A stretch of 64,000 bases of DNA from Plasmodiophora brassicae (GCA_039704465.1 JASFAU010000005.1:682001-746000); one strand, 5' to 3'; shown: positions 9,418 through 20,323, counted from the stretch's first letter. Numbers and translations are program-made. Notes: generated from the sequence alone by a model not told the origin.

Positions 9418-12400
9418 TTAAGATCGTCGCTTCTTTCGATGCGATGTTGCATTCCGAGTGCGAGAGCGTTTCGCCGCCGGAATCAATTGCCTCATTGCAG
9501 CGACGTGTGCATGAGTATCGCCCAGTTTCCGAATAAGTTGTTCCACAAGCTGCGGTACATCTTCGGCGATAAGTGCTGCAGGCTCCCAAGTAGCCTCAGA
9601 TGGGTCGAAGCCGGACCAAGCGACTTTGATCTGCAACTCCTGAGTTTCGCGATCGATACGACAATCGAGAAGGTCGTCAACGTGGAACTGCTGGTCAAGC
9701 CGCTCAAGGTGCTGCTTGATTTCGGTGGTGATGTTGAGATCGGCGTCCGCATAGCGGCGGATGCGTTGCGTGTGTGCTTGGAAGCGCCGTGCAGTCAACA
9801 GGTCTTCGAGTTCGTAGACCTGGTCATTGACGCGTTGAACAACTCGGTAGGGGCCATCCCAGATGCTGTCCAGAGGGTGCTCGGGTTTCAACTTGGTGAC
9901 GACCGTGAACGGCGCGAAACCTCCGAGGCGTGTGCTCGGCGAATGGTTGATGGCGTGTTGCACCAATGGGCAGAGGTAGGGCCAGCTGTGCGTGCTGATC
10001 TGCCCCTCACTCAGAACGCTTCGTAGGATGCCAACGATAGTGCGATTGGCGCGTTCAACAGTCCCGTTTGCCCATGGACAGTACGCCAACGTTATATGAT
10101 GCTCGACGTCTCGCAGCCTGGTCAGCTCCTTGATGAGTTCGGCGGTAAAGTGAGATCCGCCATCGGTGACAAGATATTGTGGTGTTTTGAAGTCGGCAAT
10201 CCATTGGAATAGTGCCTCTGCCGCAACTCGGCTGGTCGCATCGGCGCATGGAATCAATCGGACGAGACCACTGAAGTCGTCCTTCATCACGAGGATGTAC
10301 TTGTAAGAATGATCGGTTCCTCGAACTGGTTCGACGTACAAGTAATCCATGTGCAGGACCTCGAATGGAATGTGGCCATGCAACGCTTCTCCAAGCGGAC
10401 GCGGAACCTTCGCTCCTCCCCGCGTCGTGATGCAATGAAGACACTGCTGGCACATCTGCTGAATGTCCTTGTCCATGCCCGGCCAAGCGAATCGCGTTGT
10501 GATTGCCTCCTTGGTAACGTCGTACGCGCGATGAGCAGCACTGGCACAATGACCAATGATCATGATGCGTAGGCGCAAGCTGGTGCAGTCGTTGTGAGTC
10601 GGGATCAGAACGGCGTTCGTTTTCGACTTCCACAAACGAGCGTCATCATCGAAGAACACGCCGTCCTCGATTTTCTCTTCACGCGACAATAGCCTTTGCG
10701 ATTCGCGAATTTCGGTCTCAGTCGGCCATTGGAAATCGGGATGCGTCATCGGCGTTACGCGAAGATCGTCCATCTGCAAGATGCGCGTTGCCCGGCACGC
10801 CAGTGCGATTCGTCCTGCGCCCCATCGAGATAAAAGGTCGGCCCAGACGTTGGCAGTGCCGGAGATCTCCTTGGTACGGTAATCAAACCCTTGGAGATGT
10901 AGCGCCCAGCGCTCGATTTTCTGAGCGGTGTGCTTCTTCATCTCAGCGTCCTTCGCGAAGATGAACGTGAGGTTCCGGTGGTCGCAGAACATGAGGAATT
11001 CACGCGACGTCTGCAGAAGGAAGTCACCACGTTCAGTCGCCTTGATGATGGCGGCTGCCTCCTTCTCCGGTGTTGACCATCGCAACTCAGCGCCAGAGAA
11101 CCGCTTGCCGTAGAAAGCAAGTGGTTCGTGTCGTTGTTCATGAACTGGTAGGTCGATATCCTCCCTCGGAATCTGGGTAATGACCGCAGCCCATGCTAGG
11201 TCACTGGCGTCCGTGAACAAGCATGTCTGGTGATCAGACTTCGGGTACGCGAGCTGGACGTGCGGATCAGCGCAAAGCGTATGTCCTCGAAGGCCTTGCT
11301 GTGCCGGTCTGTCCATCCAAGATCATGTAACCGAATCGACGAAGGTGACGAAGACTGGATTCTCTTCATCTCCTCGTTCGCCTTGTCCGTGAGCTCCTGG
11401 AGCGGGGCGATGATGTACGCGTAACCGGGAACACTGGTACGCATCCAGTTGGCCGCCCAGATGAACTGCTGTAGCTCTTTGAAAGTGTTAGGACGCGGCA
11501 TGTTGGTCAGCGCTTCGATTCGTTCAGGATCGTGTCGGATTCCATCACGAGAGTAGATGCGCCCACACCACTTCAGCTCTCGAGCGAATAGGACGCATTT
11601 GTCCGGGTTGAACTTCAAGTTGCGTTCGCGCGCTCGCTCCAAGACACGTGCAAGCTGATGCAGTAGAATGTCTTCCGTTTTGGCGAATCCCAGCAGGTCG
11701 TCGATCCATATCAAGAGGTGATCCTTCATGTCGTCGAAGATCTTCCCGATCCGCGCCTGGACTGCAAGGCAGAGTTGGTCGCGCCCTGAATGCTCCTGGT
11801 AGGTGTGTAGACGCCGTCGTCGGTCATAAACGAGAAGATCTCCTGGCATTCCTTCGCAATTGGCATGAGCCAGAACCCCTTGTGGGCATCGATCGTGAAG
11901 AAGCAGGTCATGCCAGCCAGCTTCCGACTGGCCGCCTCGATGTTGGGCATCGGCCAAGCAGTTGGTACCGTACGCGAGTTCACCTGGCGCAGATCGACGC
12001 ACAGGCGGTACCCCTTGCCGTTCGGTTTCTTGACCACAAGAACGGGACTCGCCCATCTGGAGTTCATGTTGAGGTAGATCAGATTGTTTTCCAACAGCAT
12101 CTTGATCATCTCGTCGAGGAACTCCTTTTGCTTCGGGTTGTAGGAGCGTGGTCTGCATCGGTACGGCGTGGCGTCTGGTTGAAGCTTGGTAATCATAGGT
12201 TCGATGTTGACGGGACCGTCCTGACCAAGCTGTGTGCGGAATTCGTTGACGTCGTCGTCGAAGGATGAGTCGTAGCCGTGCAACCCCTTGACGAGACATG
12301 CCGTTGAGGCGTGCTTGATGTATCAGGCGGGTGAGGGATGCCTCAATCTCTTGAACGTTGATCGGCCCTAAGTCGACATCACTGGAGGTAGGTTCCGCCG

Positions 12401-13181
12401 CATCGTGTACATGTGGCGCCTGATACGTGTCGCCGCTCAACGTCGCCATCCTTGCAACGATTTCACTGACGGCGTCGAACGACTCCACATCGAACATGGC
12501 GCATCCAGATAGTCTGGCATCAAACTCGGTGGTGCCGGATGCGATCATGTCCTCGAGTTGCTGACGTGGACTGATGCCGATCATAGAGAGTAGTGTGTCG
12601 CCGAATAAGATGACTGGAATAGCGTCGCAGACATAGTAGGCAACATGGTACAGGGTGAGATTCCCAGCTTTGGTTTCGAGTTTCGTCACTGGAACGGTGA
12701 CGATGCGGGTGCTGACGGCAATGACTTGGTCGTCGGCTGATGCGATTTCTCGGGGCTCGATAACCTCGAACGTGGCGCCCTTCAACTCATTCGCAACGTG
12801 TTCAGGTATGAGGTTTCCCCCATCACAGCCAGAGTCTAGAACATAAGGGATACGCCTTCCCTCGATCTCTACTTGCTGTGTCACGTGCTGGATCCCAGTG
12901 TAGGCGCGAGTTTTGGCGACTTTAATCGGTCGACGTCCATCGGGATGATGTCCGCCTGCGGGCCGATGATGACGTGCGAGCTCATTGCGCCTTTCCCTCG
13001 TCGGCTTCTCTGGGCACATCGACATCTTATGTGGCCCAGAGCAGTGCCAGCATTTGAAGTCGCGCTTGCCATCAGTCGTCCCCGTCATCTGGCTGCTGTC
13101 ACTTGTCGCCGTCGGTTCGCGGTTGCGCTTGGGAGCGTTCACGGTCGCTGGATGTGGGCCCGATTGCCGGTTGGCAGGCAC
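9418..13181 (-). pseudogene. E2 pol: zinc knuckle, protease, RT, RNase H, integrase, chromodomain
   Basis: Read in order on the minus strand: knuckle CWHCSGPHKMSMC; protease with YVLDSGCDGGN; reverse transcriptase (LCVDLRQVN, FFTIDAHKGF, and the active-site block LIWIDDLLGF); RNase H (LFTDASDLAWAAV...DHRNLTFIF); integrase with HHCC finger and catalytic D (HMDYLY), D (VTDGGSHF) and E (NGTVERANR); chromodomain (VDDLLDCRIDRETQELQIKV...ATWEPA in two parts). Frame changes are needed near 12290, 11780 and 11270, so it cannot be translated as one protein from this sequence. The active site is WIDD rather than YxDD, and E3 shares it. The last 630 codons (11316-9418) are open. Confidence 0.82.
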
Positions 13182-13563
13182 AGGGCGATGGGCTGGTACG
13201 CGGCGTCCACCTGAAGTTGTCGCAGCGGGAGTCAGCTTGCTCTGCTTGTCGGATCCATCCGTCCAGCAATTCGTCAGTCAACGCCTCGGCGCCGTCGTCC
13301 AGGTCCAGGTGATTTTCGGCAATGGCCTTCAACTGCACGGCGGTGAAGCACAGCCGGATGCCTTGCGGACGAAGTCGACGCCCCCGCGGCTGCTGCGCCT
13401 CCCGATCCTCGAAGATGGCGACGTAGCGGTTGTACGCCTCGCGCAGCGTCAGGATCAATGTCGAGTCAAGGTTGTTAGCCTTGGGCAGGATGCTCGCATC
13501 GGCGTTCGTAACGATGGTAGCGCTTGTCGAGCCGCCGCTGCTGCTGCTGCTTGTCAGCTCCAT
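13099..13563 (-). CDS. E2 Gag-like N-terminal ORF
   Basis: The first ATG on the minus strand is at 13563, just inside the 5' LTR. The ~150-residue product has a Ser-rich start and a conserved domain also found in E3 (18950-19240) and E4 (34730-34980). Shared features are a ...LDST/APSI..L...Y..Y.A...DRE block, a ...R.RPQ.I..CFT..QL..IA block and a ...L.D..L..W block. Position and conservation argue for the Gag/capsid role, although it is not a typical Retrotrans_gag domain. It overlaps the next ORF (13181) in another frame, so a frameshift, programmed or mutational, is needed to make a Gag-Pol protein. Confidence 0.6.
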   Translation of the reverse strand: MELTSSSSSGGSTSATIVTNADASILPKANNLDSTLILTLREAYNRYVAIFEDREAQQPRGRRLRPQGIRLCFTAVQLKAIAENHLDLDDGAEALTDELLDGWIRQAEQADSRCDNFRWTPRTSPSPCACQPAIGPTSSDRERSQAQPRTDGDK

Positions 13564-13620
13564 GTCGTGTCGTCGTCGGTGTCGTTCACGGAGAGTCAAC
13601 GTACGACACGTAGTGGCCAC

Positions 13621-13836
13621 TATAGTGTCTTCCGTCAAGCCTCGGGTGACACAATAGACGAATGCCGTTTATCCACCATCGATCCCGTACCCCGCTCTCC
13701 CATCAGCGGCGCACGTGATCGCGTGCTCTCGATCCCCGCATATCTCGACATATGAATCTCTGGCGCATGTGAATATCTGGAGGATGCTGATGCTGACGTA
13801 GGTGATGAGGAGCTAAATATAGGACCCCGGACTACA
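13621..13836 (-). repeat. 5' LTR of E2 (216 bp)
   Basis: Identical in length and apparently in sequence to 8442-8657. The TGCC duplication follows immediately at 13837. Confidence 0.9.
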
Positions 13837-13975
13837 TGCCTTACGGGCCTTCCAGATCCAACAGGATGCGTTCTTCACGGAAATGCGGGCTCGCGCTGAG
13901 GAGCAGCTGAAGATCTTTACCACCGCGCTCGCCAGTCCACACTCTACGCCGCCTACGCCCATGACCGATCCCTCA

Positions 13976-14193
13976 GCAACATCTGCTGAGCCGTCGTCAC
14001 ATCGCAACGATCCTGTTGTCACGACGACTAAGGTGTCGTTGAGCGAATTTTCCGGCAATTCCGACGACCTGCCGGCGAGCGTCGGCAACATCTGCTGAGC
14101 CGTCGTCACATCGCAACGATCCTGTTGTCACGACGACTAAGGTGTCGTTGAGCGAATTTTCCGGCAATTCCGACGACCTGCCGGCGAGCGAGT
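13976..14193. repeat. 109-bp tandem duplication in G3 gag
   Basis: 13976-14084 is repeated at 14085-14193. Because 109 is not a multiple of three, the first copy runs into a TGA at 14096 and the reading frame is broken. Confidence 0.85.
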
Positions 14194-14928
14194 GGCTGGC
14201 GCTATTCGCTAGCATTGCCCGTGTCGATCTCTCGTCGACCCAGCCCCTGTCAGCGGGCGCTCGCGCGCTCCTGGCTAGCTGCCTGAAGGGCGAAGCGCGT
14301 TTCGTTTTTCGTCAACTGGATGCGACCGCCTCCCCAGCAGCGTTCGCCGCGCTGCTCCGGTTTAATTTTCCAGAACCGGACGTCGAGACCCTAGAATCCC
14401 GGTTCGACGCTCTTCGTCAAACGGGACCGTTCGATGCTCATCTGCGTCGGTTCATGTACCTGTACAACGCCGTACAGTCGGCCTCGAAGGGTGAGTACAT
14501 TCTCCCGTCAAAGCGCCTGGCGACGAAATTCCGCAAGTCGCTCGTCCCAGAGCTTTCGACCGAGCTTTTCAAGCTCAATCCGCCGACATTCGACGCCATG
14601 GTCAAAGAGGCAGCGCGCCTGGCCCCCCTCTATGCCCCGGCACACGCGCTCCTCGCTACGGATGCCTCGCCGGCCAGTCGGACCAAGCTAACGCCGGAGG
14701 AGCGCGAGCGCTGCAAACGGCAAGGATTGTGCATGTATTGCCTGCAGCCCGGACATATGGTCGCAACATGCCCACATCGTCCGCCGGGAAATGGTCAAGG
14801 GTGCCTGCTCCCGGGTTGGCAGCTCACCCTCTCTCGATACACGAATGTTCTTCGTCCTCGCAACCCGACACTGTCCTCGTCACTGCTCTTTGTTTCGTCT
14901 CATCATTTACTCGTTCCGTTCCAATCCA

Positions 14929-15072
14929 CGGGCGATCGCCCGTGGGCGACGACGGCCCTTTTGGACTGTGGAGCGACATCTTCCTTCGTCGACGCCGGCA
15001 CGGGCGATCGCCCGTGGGCGACGACGGCCCTTTTGGACTGTGGAGCGACATCTTCCTTCGTCGACGCCGGTT
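14929..15072. repeat. 72-bp in-frame duplication of the protease active site
   Basis: Two direct copies with period 72 encode the same 24 residues, including the catalytic DCGAT motif, back to back in one open frame. Confidence 0.88.
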
Positions 15073-15254
15073 TCGCCCGCCGCTATGGCCTGCCGCTCCG
15101 CTCCAAAGCACAACCGATTCCCGTCAAGGTTGTTGACGGCCGTCACCTGCCACCGATCACATTGGAGACGTCGCCATTGCCGTGTTCCGTCAACGGGGCC
15201 TTCCACGACACAATTGTCCTCAACGTTATTGACGCTCCGAGTCACCGTATAATT

Positions 15255-15541
15255 TGTAGACCGGACCGCCAACTAAGCCATGAGAGCAGCTGCTCTCATG
15301 GCCTAGTTGGCGGTCCGGTCTACAAAACATCTCACCGGGGAAGCTCGTACCCCCCCGACGATCGAGCGATGTCCGCCGCCTACCCGTGTAGACGACTCGC
15401 AGACCTGCTCTCGTGCCTGGCGCGTCCGTACTATCTACCATCCTCCCCAAAACTCTCCGTCCACGGCGGACTTCGAGGAGGCTCGAACTCCCGTCGGTGA
15501 GATGTTTTGCTCTCGTGGCCTAGTTGGCGGTCCGGTCTACA
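15255..15541. mobile_element. Hairpin element with tRNA-like boxes (SINE/MITE)
   Basis: Three copies of a ~33-bp sequence lie in the order forward, inverted, inverted. The first two form a 70-bp near-perfect palindrome (15255-15324), and the third closes the element at 15508-15541. The unit ends TGTAGACCGG/CCGGTCTACA and contains GTGGCCTAGTTGG, which resembles an RNA polymerase III A box. Next to it lies an AAACATCTCACCG segment, in opposite orientations, followed by GAGTTCGAGCC on one strand, which resembles a B box. It interrupts G3 after the protease, and part of the host may be deleted. Whether it is a tRNA-derived SINE dimer or a foldback element is uncertain. Confidence 0.6.
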
Positions 15542-15652
15542 GCTCTCCTGACACGGCCGCGTTATTATGCTGCGCCGACGGGTTGCCCGTCGAACCCGGA
15601 CCGCTTCCGAACGCACCGCCTTCGGACATTGATCACTTCCTCGTCTCGTCGT

Positions 15653-16587
15653 TGTCGAGGACCATGTCCTACCACCGGCACACGATGACGCTGTGACTGT
15701 GCGCGGCTGTGTCACGTCCACAACAGAGGCTCCGCCGCCGTTGCCGGTAACGGCTTTGGCAAGCCCTGTTACACTGCGTTACGTCGCCATCGTCTCGTGT
15801 CGATGTCAGTGGAATAAATCACTTCGTTATCGTCTTCATCAGATTAACAGTCGTACGCGTTCTACGCGCTTCGAGGCGGCGAGCCCGCCGGCGCCCCGCG
15901 CGCCGGTGCCATCCAGTGCCAGTCCCGCGTCACCGCGTCTCTGCCCTGACCCTGCTTCTGCACAACGCGCCACGAACGCCCACTCCAGTCGCGCCACGCG
16001 CCAGAGAGCCGAGGCAGATCGCGCAAGCAAGGCAGGCCGTCATTACGGGAATCCAGAACCAGTACCGGAACGTAAGCGCCAGGCGTACGCCGGCCGTACG
16101 GGCCTCAATCGCTTGCCTACCTCTTCTCGATATAACGTTGTCCGCCGGCGCCTTCGGCGTCGGTGTCGTCCCGAGCAAGGTCCTCCTCTCTGTGTCGTCA
16201 TTGACGACTCCGCCCCAGCATATCGCGCCATACATGTCAGCTCTAGCTACGCCACGATCCGTCTCGTGTCGCGTCAACAAGCCAAGACATACGAGCACGA
16301 GCAAGGTCGTGTTGTACATGATCCAGAGTCGAAGGTCCAGCCGGGACACGTCCGTTCGACCGCCTTCCGCATGCAACCGCGTGCCGTTGGAGGGGGCGTG
16401 TCGAGGACCATGTCCTACCACCGGCACACGATGACGCTGTGACTGTGCGCGGCTGTGTCACGTCCACAACAGAGGCTCCGCCGCCGTTGCCGGTAACGGC
16501 TTTGGCAAGCCCTGTTACACTGCGTTACGTCGCCATCGTCTCGTGTCGATGTCAGTGGAATAAATCACTTCGTTATCGTCTTCATCA
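15653..16587 (+). mobile_element. TRIM-like LTR element T1 (935 bp), intact ends
   Basis: Two 189-bp LTRs (15653-15841 and 16399-16587) read as identical and are flanked by a perfect 5-bp GTCGT duplication (15648-15652, 16588-16592). The 557-bp internal part has a PBS (15842-15855) and a purine tract GGAGGGGGCG (16389-16398) identical to those of the Copia family, but no recognisable gag or pol. It is therefore non-autonomous and probably uses Copia proteins. It sits in the G3 linker. Confidence 0.9.
15842..15855 (+). promoter_or_regulatory. Primer-binding site of T1
   Basis: GATTAACAGTCGTA directly follows the 5' LTR. The same 13-14 bases follow the LTRs of C2, C3, T3 and the Copia-like piece at 50482. 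The complement matches the anticodon arm of asparagine tRNA (loop CTGTTAA), which implies priming by a tRNA half molecule as in Drosophila copia. Confidence 0.65.
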
Positions 16588-16860
16588 GTCGTCTCCCGTT
16601 ACTGCCCAGCCGTTACCACCGGTGGGTGCTTCTCTGGTCGCCGTCGACGTTCCGGAACTAGTGCAGCCTGCGCCTGCTACTGACCAGCCATTAGTGCCGG
16701 TGGCTGCTTCTCTGGTCGACGGTCCGGAACTAGTGCCGCCTGTGTCTGCAGCTGGTCGACCAGTGAATTCCGCCGCACCGCCTGCGCCGGCGACCGCAGC
16801 TACCGCCAATGTTCCGCCACCGCTTCCGCCTCTTTCGTGCTTGGCACCCATATCGGCGGC

Positions 16861-17425
16861 TGAGAAGGACAATAATGAAGTGATTTATTCCGACCGACAT
16901 CGGCGCGAGACGGTGGCGATGTAACGCTGTGTAACAGGGGCTTGCCAAGCCGTTACCGACAACGGCGTCAGTGGCGGAGCCTCTGCCGAGGACGTTACGC
17001 AGTCGCGCACTGTCACGGTGTCACCGTGTGCCGGTGGTACGACATGATCCTCGACACGCCCCCTCCAACGGCACGCGGTTGCATGCGGAAGACGGTCGAA
17101 CGGATGTGTCCCGGCTGGACCTTTGACTCTGAATCATGAACAACACCGCCTTGCACGTGCTCATATGCCTTGGCTCGTTGACGCGGCACGAGACGGATCG
17201 TGGCGTAGCTTGAGGTGACATGAATGGCGCAATTTGCTGAGGCGGGTTCGACGATGACGCGCAGGGTGTTGGATCTGGCTCAGGACGACGTCGACGCAGA
17301 TTGCGCCGACGGACAACGTTATCTTGCGAAGCGATTGAGGCAAGCGATTGAGGCCCGTACGACCGGCGTACGCCTGGCACTTACGTCCCGGTACTGGTTC
17401 TGGATCCCCTTAATGACGGCCTCGA
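16861..17425 (-). mobile_element. TRIM-like element T2, truncated
   Basis: An LTR (16861-17056, minus orientation) is followed by about 370 bp of internal sequence matching T1 and T3. The match stops near 17425, so the 5' LTR is missing. The LTR starts exactly where G3 linker sequence ends. Confidence 0.8.
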
Positions 17426-17559
17426 TGAGGTTCAGAGGTCGTTCAACGTCCAATGGAACGCGACTATCAGCGCAAGCTCAGTATGGAGAATAATGAGAGA
17501 ATATAATCTGACGCACAAGGTACGTGATGGCCTTATTCTACGGTTCAACTGTCTAAATG

Positions 17560-18309
17560 GCCTTTCAGTTTATCGAGCGGCGGGCTATGCATATCCGGGA
17601 GGCCGATGTGCTTCGATTCGCCCGTGAAATGAAATCGACTGGACCAACGCGACTCTTGCGTTCCTCGACGAGTGTAAGATGGACAATCGAGGCATGCGTC
17701 GCAAGAAGGGCTGGGCAATTCAGGTTGTGTATTTGTAGTGTCATACGCTTTCTCGGCCTGTTTAACGGCAGCCTATAGGGTGAAAAACTGTATTATCGAG
17801 GCGAATACGGCCGCATGAAGGGCGTTTCTTTGCTCTGTTTCATAGGCTGTGATGGCCTGGAAAGCTCCTTCATGATCGAGGGCAACTTCAATCGTGCTGA
17901 ATTCGTAAAGTGCTGTCGTGAATATGCTCTTTCCGGCCGTGTTCAAAAACATCCAGGTCGACGTTCAGTTTGGATCATGGACGGTGCGAGAATTCATTGC
18001 CACCCCGACATCGTCGCCTATCTGCGATCCCTTGAAATTATCCCAATCTTCTTGCCGGCGTATTGCCCTTTCTACAATCCTATTGAATTCTTCTTTGGGA
18101 TGGTAAAGAAGGCACTGCGTCGACATTACCAGGAGGGCGAGATCCAGGCGAAAGATCTCCCGAAGGTCATATCTAGAGTTCTGGACACCAACCGCGAATG
18201 CTCGTTGCGCGCGTTGTTCAGGAACTGTGGCTACCTTCCATCAGGACTATTCGACGCCGGCGCTGCTGGATACCGGCGAGAGGCACTGGCGGAGCTAGGC
18301 TTCGAATAA
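17560..18309 (+). pseudogene. IS630/Tc1-type DDE transposase, C-terminal part
   Basis: From 17815 to the stop at 18309 one frame reads the second half of a DDE_3 superfamily transposase: a SFMIEGNFN segment, the catalytic block WIMDGARIHCHP, and the block LPAYCPFYNPIEFFFG with the final acidic residue. The upstream 250 bases contain only broken frames and the first catalytic aspartate was not found, so the gene is probably inactive. I see no clear terminal inverted repeats. Confidence 0.7.
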
Positions 18310-18319
18310 ATTGAGCATT

Positions 18320-18589
18320 TCATTGGTGATCCTCATCTAGCACGTCCGGGATGCCCTCAAAAAGATTCCTCGAAGATACAGTTTCATCGGGATGAAGGGC
18401 GTTCCGCAACGCGATGGCTGATTTTCGATATCGCTTGATGCAGCGATGCATGCCTTCGATGCGATGAAGACATTCTCCCAGTAGGTCCTGGCCCTCAACG
18501 ACTCGCTCCTGGACCTCAATGACTTGCTCACCTAGGTCAGCCAGGGCAGCTAATGTTTGGGAATTGTCCTCCCGCAACGAAGCAACCAC
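18320..18589 (-). CDS. Small ORF, possible coiled coil
   Basis: An 89-residue minus-strand frame next to the transposase remnant. It is rich in Leu, Glu, Arg and Val with heptad-like spacing (about residues 10-50). No family is recognised. It could be the tail of a degraded gene carried by the transposon, since the first residues need not be a real start. Low support for expression. Confidence 0.3.
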   Translation of the reverse strand: MVASLREDNSQTLAALADLGEQVIEVQERVVEGQDLLGECLHRIEGMHRCIKRYRKSAIALRNALHPDETVSSRNLFEGIPDVLDEDHQ

Positions 18590-18786
18590 AGCATCACCAT
18601 CCGCTGGCGAATGTCGGAACAGCTGGATGATGTCCCCAGGCGGCGGTTCGGCGATCCTAGCGTGTAGAGCGGGGCTCTATATTTAGCGTCTCGTGCCCGA
18701 CCTCAAGATGCTGCTGTCCTGAGGAGAAGGGTCCTGCTGTCCTGAGGAAAAGGGGGCCTGCACGGATTTAGCTCCACTGTGATGGC

Positions 18787-20123
18787 ATGGCCGACGCCGT
18801 GGATGGGATGGATGATAAAGTGATTGGGGATATTGGCTCGAGACTGACTACAGTGCGCACTCTGTCTGATCCCACACGTCTGACTTCGTCCCGCACCACG
18901 TCGAGACGCTGCGCCATGGCATCGGAGACGACGTCCAGCACGGACGAGCATATTGGTGTCAAGGACGCGGATGTCAGCATCCTGCCACGGGTCGCGAAGT
19001 TGGACTCCACATCCATCTTGAAGTTGAAAGTGCAGTACGATCGATATTGTGCAGTGGTGATCGACCGTGAGGGTAACCGTCCGGAAGCCGCGAGGATCAA
19101 GCCTCAAGCGATACGATTCTGCTTTACCACGCCGCAACTGACCTGCATCGCGTTGAATCACCTGTTCCTGAACAATGTCGACCTGCTGACAGATGACGAC
19201 CTGGAAGGATGGATCGAATCGCAGATCAAGAAGCTTCCAGCGAGTCATGGCCTGACGACCCAAGACATTGAGGCCAAAATCGCGAATGATACCGTCGATG
19301 ATCTACAACGCGTAGTGCTGGAAGGCATACGTGTTCCGTACGAGTTGGATTCCGGCTGCCGCGGAGGCAACATCATGCCTGGCCATATCGCCGTCCAGTT
19401 GAAAGAAGCCACGTTCCGTGACGTTCAGCAACGAGACGTCACCTCAGCAGAAGGCAAAGTTATCGGAACCATAACGCGCACGGTGCAAGTTCCAATCACG
19501 ATCCTGGAGACCGAAGTTGGCAATTTGGCGCTGTATCATGTGACCTTCTACGTTTGCGACGAGATTCCTGTGATCCTGTTCGGTGACAATCTGCTAACGA
19601 CTCTCGGCATCAATCCGCGTCAGCAACTCGAGAACATCATCGCGTCAGGATGCACCGAGATGGATACGCTCTCAGGATATGCCGCAGTCGATGTCGATTG
19701 TATCGAGACCGTGAGGCGAATTGCCGCGAGAATGGCAACGTTGCGAGGAGATCACTACCCAGTACCAGAGTCGGACTCTATGGAACCATCGTCAAGTGAA
19801 GTTGACTTGGGACCGATCAATGCTCACGAGATCGAAGCTTCTTGTAACCGGATGGTACACCAAGCGCGTCTCAATGGCATGTCTCGTCAAGGAGTTGCTA
19901 AGCTACGATTGATCTTGCGACGACATCTGAACGAATTCCGCACGCGTCTGGGTCAAGACAAGCCTGTCGATGTCGAACCGATGGTAACACAACTCAAGCA
20001 GGACGCTACTCCGTACCGATGCAAGCCTCGGTTCTACAATCCTAAGCAGAAGGAGTTCCTAGACGACATGATCAGTATGCTGAAGGAGAACGGTCTTGTC
20101 TACATGAACATGAACTCGCGATG
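18787..20123 (+). pseudogene. E3 Gag-like domain, protease and start of RT
   Basis: The ATG at 18787 opens a frame that runs without stops to the solo LTR. The Gag-like domain covers about residues 55-150. It is followed at once by a protease (YELDSGCRGGN, then ALYHVTFYVCDEIPVILFG), because the zinc-knuckle segment present in E2 is deleted. RT begins near 19900 (CKPRFYNPKQKEF). At 20123 the frame enters the inserted LTR, but removing the LTR and one CGATG copy restores NSRWASPVLVV. Confidence 0.8.
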
Positions 20124-20318
20124 TGAGGAAGACAATAACGAAGTGATTTATTCCACCGACATCGGCGCGAGACGATGGCGACGTAACGCAGTGTAACAGG
20201 GCTTGCCAAAGCCGTTACCGGCAACGGCGACGGTGGCGGAGCCTCTGTTGTGGACGTGACACAGTCGCGCACCCACACAATGTCATCGTGTGCCGGTGGT
20301 AGGACATGGTCCTCGACA
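20124..20318 (-). repeat. Solo TRIM LTR inside E3 reverse transcriptase
   Basis: 195 bp, starting TGAGGAAGAC and ending CTCGACA on the plus strand, flanked by a perfect CGATG duplication (20119-20123 and 20319-20323). Same family as the T1 and T3 LTRs, in minus orientation. It is the product of LTR-LTR recombination after insertion. Confidence 0.9.
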
Positions 20319-20323
20319 CGATG

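Larger units (their letters stand above)
8442..13836 (-). mobile_element. Full-length Gypsy-like element E2 with identical LTRs
   Basis: A 5395-bp element with two 216-bp LTRs that look identical, inserted in the gag of G3 with a 4-bp TGCC duplication (8438-8441 and 13837-13840). On the minus strand the order is 5' LTR, Gag-like ORF, zinc-knuckle/protease/RT/RNase H/integrase/chromodomain, a 760-bp 3' untranslated region with tandem repeats, a purine tract (GGGAAAAGGCAG) and the 3' LTR. LTRs start TGTAGTCC and end in ACTATA. The pol region carries several frameshifts despite the identical LTRs. E3, E4 and E5 are relatives. Confidence 0.88.
13841..15250 (+). pseudogene. G3 gag and protease, second part
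   Basis: Resumes gag after E2. It reads an Ala/Glu helix, a Retrotrans_gag domain (about 14140-14640), a CCHC zinc knuckle (CMYCLQPGHMVATC), and a retropepsin domain ending in VLNVIDAPSHRII. A 109-bp tandem duplication at 13976-14193 shifts the frame. A 72-bp in-frame duplication doubles the protease active-site block LLDCGATSSFVDAG. Both would damage the protein. Confidence 0.8.
8111..16860 (+). mobile_element. Gypsy G3, 5' part, interrupted by several insertions
   Basis: Pieces of one Ty3/Gypsy element can be joined across insertions: truncated LTR and leader 8111-8309, gag start 8310-8441, [E2 inserted 8442-13836], gag-protease 13837-15250, [hairpin element 15255-15541], post-protease linker 15542-15652, [TRIM T1 15653-16587], linker 16593-16860, then TRIM T2 on the other strand. 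The leader shares the AATAAACGTCCACGG box and the ACCGAC/GTCGGT hairpin with G1 and G2. No reverse transcriptase of G3 is left in the window. Confidence 0.78.

Noticed and set aside
9439..10026. Long plus-strand ORFs opposite E2 (also 11648-12268 and 13103-13755)
   Set aside because: They are antisense shadows of the integrase, RT and gag frames caused by GC-rich codon bias.
15842..16398. Protein-coding gene inside TRIM T1
   Set aside because: Open frames exist, but the corresponding frames in T2 and T3 are not clearly conserved and match no gag or pol domain.
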